Below, in pieces: positions 1-5,227 of a stretch of DNA of 5,227 nt (position 1 is its first letter; each line of letters opens with the position of its first letter). The notes under the pieces were generated by a model. That model did no database searches. It was not told the origin of the DNA and saw only the letters and a list, made by a program, of their open reading frames with translations. The position numbers and the translations under genes were made by a program. Source of the stretch: Myxococcales bacterium (lineage in GTDB: Bacteria; Myxococcota_A; Polyangia; Polyangiales; Houyiibacteriaceae); assembly GCA_013002645.1 (NCBI GenBank), contig JABDJF010000386.1, positions 1-5,227 on the forward strand. The letters run 5' to 3'.

Positions 1-309
1 GCCGGGACCATCACCGAGGTTAAACCTCAGAAAAAGCTCAAACGCCCGCGGCTCTTTCGCGTCCTTCTACACAATGATGATTACACCACCAGGGAGTTTG
101 TCGTTCACGTTCTGCACACCGTGTTTCACCTCGGAGAGCAAGCCGCAATCCGCATCATGCTTCACGTCCACAACAATGGCGTCGGCGTGGCCGGGGTGTT
201 CACTCGGGAAGTTGCGGAGTCCAAAATCCAGCGGGTGGAGCGATTGGCGCAGGAGCACGAGTTTCCGCTCCGCCTGACGATGGAGCCCGAAGAGGAGGAA
301 GACGAGTAA
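1..309 (+). CDS. clpS: ClpS, N-degron adaptor for ClpAP (5' partial)
   Basis: This is the adaptor that binds proteins bearing N-terminal Leu, Phe, Tyr or Trp and delivers them to the ClpA N-domain for degradation by ClpAP in the cytoplasm. Frame 1 is open from the first base to TAA at 307-309, giving 102 visible residues. The start codon lies upstream of the window; E. coli ClpS is about 106 aa, so only a short N-terminal extension should be missing. The core matches the family: a HNDDYTTREFV block (70-102), then IMLHVHNNG (154-180), GVFTREVAESK (190-222) and EFPLRLT (259-279). Aligned by eye to E. coli ClpS, the residues binding the substrate amino group and side chain are kept: Asn34/Asp35 (73-78), His66 (169-171) and Leu99 (268-270). 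The exception is Met40, which is Arg here (91-93). The protein ends in an acidic tail (EPEEEEDE) that E. coli ClpS lacks. The stop is 2 bases before clpA, so the two genes are surely cotranscribed. Confidence 0.95.
   Translation, partial: AGTITEVKPQKKLKRPRLFRVLLHNDDYTTREFVVHVLHTVFHLGEQAAIRIMLHVHNNGVGVAGVFTREVAESKIQRVERLAQEHEFPLRLTMEPEEEEDE
293..298 (+). promoter_or_regulatory. Shine-Dalgarno of clpA, inside the clpS 3' end
   Basis: AGGAGG at 293-298 is a perfect anti-16S match 13 bases before the clpA ATG at 312, somewhat longer than the usual 5-9 base spacing. It is formed by the GAG-GAG-GAA codons of the Glu-rich ClpS tail. With a 2-base gap between the clpS stop and the clpA start, re-initiation by ribosomes finishing clpS is also likely. 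Confidence 0.65.
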
Positions 310-311
310 CC

Positions 312-2609
312 ATGGCCGGCCCCGTGATCGACAAAGAGCTTCAGGAGACGCTTCGGAAGGCATTCGACCGTGCAGGATTGATGCGCCACGAATACGTGAC
401 GCTCGAGCACCTGCTCTTGGCGCTCACCGAGGATCCAAACGCCTCGAAGGCACTGCGTGCCTGTGGAGCCGATCTTCGACGGCTGCGGAGCAAGCTCGAG
501 GAGTTCATGCAGGACCGTCTGTCGCGCGTGCCCGAGAACGTCACGGTCGAGCCTCGGCAAACCCTGGCCGTCGAGCGCGTCCTGCAGCGTGCTGCCATCC
601 ACGCCATCTCTTCGGAGATGAAGACCATCGACGGAAGCAATGTGCTCGTCCAGGTTCTCAAAGAGGACGAATCATTCGCGGCTTTCGTGCTCGAGGAGTC
701 CGGGGTCACTCCGCTCGACCTCAAGCGCTACATTTCACACGGCGTGGGGACGGACATCGTCCCCGGCGAAAGCGAAGGCTACACCGACGCCGATTTCGAA
801 GACGATGAAGAGGGCGCCGCCCCGGGCCGCGACCCACTCGAGGCCTTCGCCACGGACTTGATTGCGGAAGCCGCCGAGGGGCGCATCGACCCCTTGATCG
901 GTCGCGACGCGGAGCTCGACCGAACCGTTCAGGTGCTGTGCAGGCGCCGGAAAAACAACCCCGTATTCGTCGGGGAGCCTGGCGTCGGCAAGACCGCCAT
1001 CGCAGAGGGCCTCGCGCGGCGCATCCACGAAGGGAGCGTGCCCGACATTCTAGGCGACGCGAAGATCTTCTCGCTCGACATGGGCGCGTTGCTCGCCGGC
1101 ACGAAGTTTCGCGGGCAGTTCGAGGAGCGTCTCAAGGCGGTCATGAAGCGGCTTGAGGAGATCGACAACGCGATCCTCTTCATCGATGAGATTCACACGA
1201 TCGTGGGAGCGGGCGCAACGACCGGCAGCTCGATGGATGCGTCGAACATTCTCAAGCCGGCGCTGGCGTCCGGCAAGCTCCGGTGCCTCGGCTCGACGAC
1301 CTACACCGACTTCAAGCACCTGGAGCGTGACCGCGCTCTCGCTCGGCGCTTCCAGAAGATCGAGGTCCACGAGCCCACGGTCGAAGACACCATCGAGATT
1401 CTCAAAGGCCTGCGCTCTTACTACGAAGAGCACCACGACGTGAAGTACGACGACGAGGCGATCGAAGCGGCCGCGCAGCTCGCCCAAAAGCACATCGTCG
1501 AGCGCTTCTTGCCGGACAAAGCCATCGACGTGATCGACGAGGCCGGCTCGCTCGAACGGATGCGTCCCGAAAACGAGCGCACCCATCGGATTACGGTCAC
1601 CGAGATCGAGCGGGTCGTCAGCAAGATGGCCCGCGTGCCGGTCGAGTCTGTGAGCGCGAAAGAGCGCGACCAGCTCCGGGAGCTCGCCCCCGAGCTTCGA
1701 AAGGTGATCTTCGGCCAAGACGACGCGATCGACAAAGTCGTCAGCGCGATTACCTTGGCGCGCGCCGGGCTTCGGGCGGACAACAAGCCCATTGGGTCCT
1801 TTCTGTTCGCGGGGCCCACGGGCGTCGGCAAGACCGAGCTTGCCCGCCAGCTTGCGCGCGTCATGGGCGTCGAGCTCCTTCGTTTCGACATGAGCGAGTA
1901 CAGCGAGCGGCATTCCGTCTCGCGACTGATCGGTGCTCCCCCGGGGTACGTCGGATTCGACCAGGGCGGCTTGCTCACGGACGCGGTTCGCAAGCACCCG
2001 CATGCGGTGCTGATTCTCGACGAAATCGAGAAGGCGCACGGAGAGCTCTTCAACATCCTCCTGCAGGTGATGGATCACGCCAAGCTCACGGACAACAACG
2101 GGCGCGAGGCCGACTTCCGCAACATCGTGCTCGTCATGACCACGAACGCCGGCGCGTTCGAAGCGACCGAGAAGGTGGTGGGCTTTGCGAGCGGCGACGA
2201 ACCAAAGGACTTTGCAACGGGGCGCGCGAAGCAGGCGATGGAACGCATCTTCACCCCCGAGTTCCGAAACCGCCTCGACGCGGTGGTGTACTTCAGCGGG
2301 CTTCGCAAAGAGGTCATCCGAAAGGTGGTCGACAAGGAAGTCGCGCTGCTAAGCGAAATGCTCAGCGAAAAGCAGGTACGGCTGGAGCTGAGCGATTTGG
2401 CGCGAGACTGGCTGGCGGACCACGGCTACGACCCGCAGATGGGCGCCCGGCCCATGGCCCGCCTCGTCGAACAGAAGCTCAAGAAGCCTCTCGCCGAAGC
2501 GATGGTTTTCGGCAGCCTGAAGGAAGGCGGCATGGCGATGGCTGAGGCCAAGGACGGCGACATCGTGCTCAGCTTTCACGACACCAATGCGCCCGCGGGC
2601 GAAGCCTAG
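312..2609 (+). CDS. clpA: ClpA, AAA+ unfoldase subunit of ClpAP protease
   Basis: This hexameric double-ring ATPase unfolds substrates and threads them into ClpP. It has 765 aa (E. coli ClpA has 758) and is collinear with that protein. Residues 1-145 are the ClpN double-repeat domain that docks ClpS (KELQETLRKAF, then EHLLLAL). Residues about 152-178 form an acidic linker. D1 has Walker A GEPGVGKT (221-228), pore loop KFRG (265-268), Walker B ILFIDEIH (D292, E293) and an ALARRFQ arginine-finger region. D2 has Walker A GPTGVGKT (501-508), pore loop GYVG (545-548, Tyr546), Walker B LILDEIEKAH (D570, E571), FRNRLD and the sensor-2 GARPMAR. There is no ClpB/ClpC-type middle domain, which separates it from those paralogues. 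VGF at 623-625 sits at the ClpP-docking loop (IGL in E. coli). The ATG at 312 fits the family N-terminus; the next Met (residue 24) would cut the ClpN domain. No frameshift or lost catalytic residue is seen. ClpP is not in the window. Confidence 0.98.
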   Translation: MAGPVIDKELQETLRKAFDRAGLMRHEYVTLEHLLLALTEDPNASKALRACGADLRRLRSKLEEFMQDRLSRVPENVTVEPRQTLAVERVLQRAAIHAISSEMKTIDGSNVLVQVLKEDESFAAFVLEESGVTPLDLKRYISHGVGTDIVPGESEGYTDADFEDDEEGAAPGRDPLEAFATDLIAEAAEGRIDPLIGRDAELDRTVQVLCRRRKNNPVFVGEPGVGKTAIAEGLARRIHEGSVPDILGDAKIFSLDMGALLAGTKFRGQFEERLKAVMKRLEEIDNAILFIDEIHTIVGAGATTGSSMDASNILKPALASGKLRCLGSTTYTDFKHLERDRALARRFQKIEVHEPTVEDTIEILKGLRSYYEEHHDVKYDDEAIEAAAQLAQKHIVERFLPDKAIDVIDEAGSLERMRPENERTHRITVTEIERVVSKMARVPVESVSAKERDQLRELAPELRKVIFGQDDAIDKVVSAITLARAGLRADNKPIGSFLFAGPTGVGKTELARQLARVMGVELLRFDMSEYSERHSVSRLIGAPPGYVGFDQGGLLTDAVRKHPHAVLILDEIEKAHGELFNILLQVMDHAKLTDNNGREADFRNIVLVMTTNAGAFEATEKVVGFASGDEPKDFATGRAKQAMERIFTPEFRNRLDAVVYFSGLRKEVIRKVVDKEVALLSEMLSEKQVRLELSDLARDWLADHGYDPQMGARPMARLVEQKLKKPLAEAMVFGSLKEGGMAMAEAKDGDIVLSFHDTNAPAGEA

Positions 2610-2652
2610 CGGCCAGTCGCCTCCATGCGTACCGAGCTTGCGCTAGGCTTCG
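2600..2652 (+). repeat. Perfect 12-bp inverted repeat across the clpA stop codon
   Basis: CGAAGCCTAGCG at 2600-2611 is exactly complementary to CGCTAGGCTTCG at 2641-2652, leaving a 29-base loop (2612-2640). The 5' arm contains the last two sense codons and the TAG of clpA (2607-2609). The 3' arm ends 10 bases before the aat ATG, where a ribosome binding site would lie. No T-run follows, so it is not a classical intrinsic terminator. A translational-coupling hairpin, an RNA-processing or 3'-end protecting stem, or a weak attenuator are possible; the role is inferred, the symmetry is directly seen. Confidence 0.8.
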
Positions 2653-2654
2653 GT
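2631..2654 (+). promoter_or_regulatory. Possible alternative small hairpin upstream of aat
   Basis: ACCGAGC (2631-2637) can pair with GC-T-TCGGT (2647-2654) with one bulged T at 2649 and a 9-base loop. It uses the same bases as the 3' arm of the larger inverted repeat, so the two structures exclude each other. It is short and may be fortuitous. Confidence 0.3.
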
Positions 2655-2662
2655 GTCCGCTG

Positions 2663-3376
2663 ATGCCTGTGTATCTTCTCGACAAGGAGCTCGCCTTTCC
2701 TCCACCGGAGGACGCCAACGAGGAAGGCATCGTCGCGGTGGGCGGAGATGTATCTCCGGACCGGCTGCTCGTCGCCTACCGCAATGGCATCTTCCCTTGG
2801 CCCGCGCGCGGCTACCCCTTGCTCTGGTTTTCGCCCGATCCCAGATTCGCCCTGTCGCCCCGCAGAGCTCACGTCCCCCGTTCCTTGCGCAAGGTCATCC
2901 GAAAGGAAGAGCTCCGCGTGACGGCGGACCTGGCCTTTGACCAGGTGATCGACGCTTGTGCGGCGATGCGGCGTCCCCACCAGCAAGGCACCTGGATCAC
3001 CCCAGAGCTTCGCGGCGGCTATCTCGGGCTTCACGAGCTCGGGTACGCACACAGCATCGAAGCCTGGCGCGATGGCGAGCTGGTCGGTGGGCTGTACGGC
3101 GTGGCGCTCGGGCGAACGTTTGCCGGCGAGTCGATGTTCGCCACGGAGCCCGACGCCTCGAAGGTCGCCTTCGCGACGCTGCTCGGCCATCTCGCCATGT
3201 GGGGCTTTCGCATCGTCGATTGTCAGGTGCATACCGAGCATCTGGCGCGTTTTGGGGCGACGATGTGGCCTCGCGAACGCTTTCTGTGCGAATGGCGCGC
3301 CGCGGTCGATGAACCAAGCGTCCTCGCGCCATGGAAACTCACCCTCTCTCCGCAACAGGCGCTCGAGCGGCTGTAG
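2663..3376 (+). CDS. aat: Leucyl/phenylalanyl-tRNA-protein transferase
   Basis: This cytoplasmic enzyme transfers Leu or Phe from aminoacyl-tRNA to proteins with N-terminal Lys or Arg, making them ClpS-ClpA-ClpP substrates. It has 237 aa (E. coli Aat has 234) and a family-typical order of motifs: VGGDVSPDRLL, YRNGIFPW, LWFSPDPRF, GTWITPEL, HSIEAWRDGELVGGLYGVALG, FAGESMF and DCQVHTEHLARFGA. The catalytic residues described for E. coli Aat fall at the same numbers: Glu156 (3128-3130), Asp186 (3218-3220) and Gln188; Trp111 of GTWIT is also present. The ATG at 2663 gives the normal N-terminus. I see no good Shine-Dalgarno 5-10 bases upstream (the nearest AGG, at 2645-2647, lies within the inverted repeat), so translation may depend on ribosomes arriving from clpA, whose stop is 53 bases upstream. 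No second transferase (Bpt type) is present. Its place directly after clpS-clpA fits a shared pathway. Confidence 0.97.
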   Translation: MPVYLLDKELAFPPPEDANEEGIVAVGGDVSPDRLLVAYRNGIFPWPARGYPLLWFSPDPRFALSPRRAHVPRSLRKVIRKEELRVTADLAFDQVIDACAAMRRPHQQGTWITPELRGGYLGLHELGYAHSIEAWRDGELVGGLYGVALGRTFAGESMFATEPDASKVAFATLLGHLAMWGFRIVDCQVHTEHLARFGATMWPRERFLCEWRAAVDEPSVLAPWKLTLSPQQALERL

Positions 3377-3378
3377 CC

Positions 3379-3383
3379 TGAGG
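3379..3383 (+). promoter_or_regulatory. Shine-Dalgarno-like TGAGG before the channel gene
   Basis: TGAGG lies just after the aat stop. Three in-frame ATGs follow at 3385, 3388 and 3400. The spacing is 1, 4 and 16 bases respectively, so 3388 is the best fit of the three, although the spacing is short. This site decides the start used for the channel gene. Confidence 0.5.
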
Positions 3384-3387
3384 TATG

Positions 3388-5227
3388 ATGCGATCTGAAA
3401 TGAAACCGAGCTTCACGAAGACCTGGCTCACGCTGCTCGCGCTTTGCTTGCTTTCGAGTCGGGCCCTCGCGCAAGACGAGCCGCGTCGCGACGCGGCGGA
3501 GGCGGCGACGGTCGGCGAGCCGTCGTCTGAAAGCGCGTCCGATGCCACACGCGTCGTGCGCATTCGACAGGTCATCGAGCTCGACAGCGAACACCTGCGC
3601 TGGCTTCGAAGCGAGCTCGGCTCCCGGACCCGATGGTTCGAGCGCTTGGCTGCGGGGATGGGAGGGGTCGCCGAGGAGCGCGACGAGACGAGCCAACGGC
3701 TGGCGGCTCTGGAGGCTAACCCCGACTCCGACCCCGAAGAGATCGCCGCCGTCCGGGCCAAGCTTCAGGAGCTACAGGAAGACTGGTCTCTCTACGATGT
3801 CCAAACGGACCTTGCGCTCAAGGGCGAGAAAGCCATCCGTCAGCAGCTTGAGGCGTTGGAGAAGAAAATCTCGAAGGAGCAACGCGCCCTCGGCCTGCTC
3901 ACGGGCGAGATCGAGGTCGCCCTACCCGAGAAAACCCGGCCCGAACCGACGGCTGCCTCGCCAGAAGCAGCGAAGCCGGTGTCTCCGCGCTTGCCCGTGC
4001 CGATTCCCAGTGCGGAACCGCCTCCGACGCCGAAGCGAGCGCAGAGCTCCTCCGCGATGACATCAGCGCAGCTCCAGGCTCAACGAGTGCTCGCGCGCAA
4101 GGAAGGGGAAGTCGAAAAGTCCAAGATCGAGCTTGCTGAGTTCGTCGAGCGAAAACGCGCGCTCACAAGGCAGCTCGAGTTCGAGGAGGGGCTCGCGGAG
4201 AACGAGACGAAGGAAATCGAGAACCTCGAACGCGTTGTCACAATCTTCACGGAACGACTGGAGAAATATCGCGAATCCGGCGCCGCGGCCGAGAAGATAG
4301 AGCGCCGCGAGCGCGGCCTCCGAGAGATCGCTCGAGTCATCGAGGAGCGCAACGAGAGTAGCAAAGGTCGCGCGGCGTACATCGCGACGCTTGTCGAACG
4401 GCTTGCTCATCTCGACGAAGCGGAGCTCAGCGTGACGGCGGCGGTCGACGCGAAGCAGGAGGAAGCCGTCGACGCCCGCCGGCGTGCGAAGTGGCTCGAG
4501 AGCCCGATTCACCCGAAGAACATCCAGCATTGGGCACGGGAGCGCGGCCCCCGCATCCTGCTCGTTTTGCTTGCCGCGTTCTTGTTGCTGTCGTTCGTCC
4601 AGCTCAGCGCGCGCCGAATCGCCAGGACTTTGGTTCGACGCCGGCGGGGGTCTCGCAGCACGGGCACCGGACGAGCCGACACCTTAGCGTTCAGCTTTCG
4701 CTCCGTCTCGCGCGTTTTGATCGTCGTGTTTGCGGTCCTGCTGGTGCTGCAAGAAGCGGGGGTCGACCTCAAGACGGTTCTCGGGGGCGCGGCGATCCTC
4801 GGCGTGGCGATTGCATTTGGCGCGCAGGACCTGATGCGGGATTACTTCTCGGGCTTTCTGATTCTCGCCGAGGATCAGTACCAGCTCGGCGACTTGATCA
4901 CGATCGGCACGGTCACCGGGACGGTCGAGTCGGTCAACATGCGCGTGACCGTGCTCCGCGACCTCGAGGGCCGCGTGCACTTCATGCCTAACGGCAACAT
5001 CGACCACGTCACCAATCGAACCTACGCCTGGGGGCGTCCGGTCATCGAGGTTCCAGTTGCCTACGACGAAGACGTCGACCGTGTGATGGATGCGCTGGTT
5101 CAGATCGCCAAAGAGCTCGGCCAAGATCCGGCCTGGGAGGGCAAGGTGATCGGAGACCCCGAGATGCTCGGGGTCGACAAGTTCACCGAGTATGGTCTGG
5201 TCATCAAATTCATGGTGAAGACGAAGC
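3388..5227 (+). CDS. MscS-family mechanosensitive channel with periplasmic coiled-coil domain (3' partial)
   Basis: Frame 1 is open from 3385 to the window end without a stop (613 full codons from 3388). Residues 1-28 look like a signal peptide: Lys/Arg near the start, a hydrophobic core (LTLLALCLL) and SRALA before QDE as the cleavage site. Residues about 52-180 and 226-368 are charged, Glu/Arg/Lys-rich and helix-like (probable coiled coils), joined by a Pro/Ala-rich linker (about 182-225). Three hydrophobic segments follow: TM1 about 390-406, TM2 about 443-458, TM3 about 463-493. An Arg-rich cytoplasmic loop (LVRRRRGS) lies between TM1 and TM2, in line with the positive-inside rule. TM3 has the family pattern AIAFGAQDLMRDYFSG and leads into EDQYQLGDLITIG, TGTVESV and the PNG signature (534-536) of the MscS beta domain. 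The family opens under membrane tension to release solutes in hypo-osmotic shock; gating here is inferred. The N-terminal layout recalls MscK/MscM but is much shorter and lacks their extra membrane helices. The gene starts 11 bases after aat and is probably cotranscribed. Confidence 0.9.
   Translation, partial: MRSEMKPSFTKTWLTLLALCLLSSRALAQDEPRRDAAEAATVGEPSSESASDATRVVRIRQVIELDSEHLRWLRSELGSRTRWFERLAAGMGGVAEERDETSQRLAALEANPDSDPEEIAAVRAKLQELQEDWSLYDVQTDLALKGEKAIRQQLEALEKKISKEQRALGLLTGEIEVALPEKTRPEPTAASPEAAKPVSPRLPVPIPSAEPPPTPKRAQSSSAMTSAQLQAQRVLARKEGEVEKSKIELAEFVERKRALTRQLEFEEGLAENETKEIENLERVVTIFTERLEKYRESGAAAEKIERRERGLREIARVIEERNESSKGRAAYIATLVERLAHLDEAELSVTAAVDAKQEEAVDARRRAKWLESPIHPKNIQHWARERGPRILLVLLAAFLLLSFVQLSARRIARTLVRRRRGSRSTGTGRADTLAFSFRSVSRVLIVVFAVLLVLQEAGVDLKTVLGGAAILGVAIAFGAQDLMRDYFSGFLILAEDQYQLGDLITIGTVTGTVESVNMRVTVLRDLEGRVHFMPNGNIDHVTNRTYAWGRPVIEVPVAYDEDVDRVMDALVQIAKELGQDPAWEGKVIGDPEMLGVDKFTEYGLVIKFMVKTK

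Noticed and set aside
1050..2078. Long open frame (342 codons) on the - strand inside clpA
   Set aside because: It lies wholly antisense to the conserved AAA+ coding sequence, has a repetitive Arg/Asp/Val/Leu composition typical of the complementary strand of GC-rich genes, and matches no family I recognise.
2600..2662. Intrinsic transcription terminator after clpA
   Set aside because: The stem is strong, but no run of T follows the 3' arm and the loop is 29 bases long, so it does not fit a classical Rho-independent terminator.
2606..3355. Open frame of 249 codons on the - strand covering aat
   Set aside because: It is antisense to a gene with intact catalytic residues, and the translation shows no recognisable domain; it is a by-product of high GC content.
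3448..3450. Cys in the channel signal sequence as a lipoprotein lipobox
   Set aside because: The residues before Cys are Leu-Ala-Leu, and Leu at -1 does not fit the lipobox; the ALA-QDE site further on fits signal peptidase I better.
3542..4060. Open frame of 172 codons on the + strand in a second frame over the channel gene
   Set aside because: The translation is Ser/Arg/Pro-rich low-complexity sequence, whereas frame 1 over the same bases gives a continuous signal peptide, coiled coil and MscS core.
4063..4530. Open frame of 155 codons on the - strand over the channel coiled coil
   Set aside because: Its Leu/Arg/Phe/Asp-rich content is simply the reverse complement of Glu/Lys/Arg coiled-coil codons.

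Overview
This is a high-GC, gene-dense stretch of a bacterial chromosome with every gene on the + strand. Four genes run head to tail: clpS (5' end cut off by the window), clpA, aat, and a mechanosensitive-channel (MscS) family gene (3' end cut off). A GC-rich Gram-negative host, plausibly a proteobacterium or a myxobacteria-like lineage, is suggested by three things: the codon use, a ClpS/ClpA/Aat set of proteobacterial type, and a channel with a signal peptide and a large periplasmic coiled-coil part. The exact lineage cannot be fixed from the sequence alone. I see no mobile elements, RNA genes, CRISPR arrays or phage genes.

Layout. Positions 1-309 hold nearly all of ClpS, the N-degron adaptor. 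After 2 bases comes clpA (312-2609), a complete two-ring AAA+ unfoldase with both Walker A/B sets and a ClpP-docking loop. A 53-base gap (2610-2662) follows. A perfect 12-bp inverted repeat begins inside the last codons of clpA, spans its stop codon and ends just before the aat start. aat (2663-3376) encodes leucyl/phenylalanyl-tRNA-protein transferase with its catalytic residues intact. Only 11 bases later (8 to an alternative start) an MscS-family channel gene begins and stays open to the end of the window.

How the genes work together. Aat attaches Leu or Phe to the N-terminus of proteins that begin with Lys or Arg. ClpS recognises such primary destabilising residues and hands the substrate to the ClpA N-domain. 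ClpA unfolds it into ClpP, which is not encoded here. Writer, reader and unfoldase of the bacterial N-degron (Leu/N-degron) pathway therefore sit in one apparent transcription unit. The channel gene has no known link to this pathway and may simply share the transcript.

The most interesting points are an Arg in ClpS where the E. coli-type adaptor has the specificity-gating Met, the inverted repeat between clpA and aat that could couple translation of the two, and the unusual architecture of the channel. No wholly new system is evident; the core is a compact version of a known pathway.
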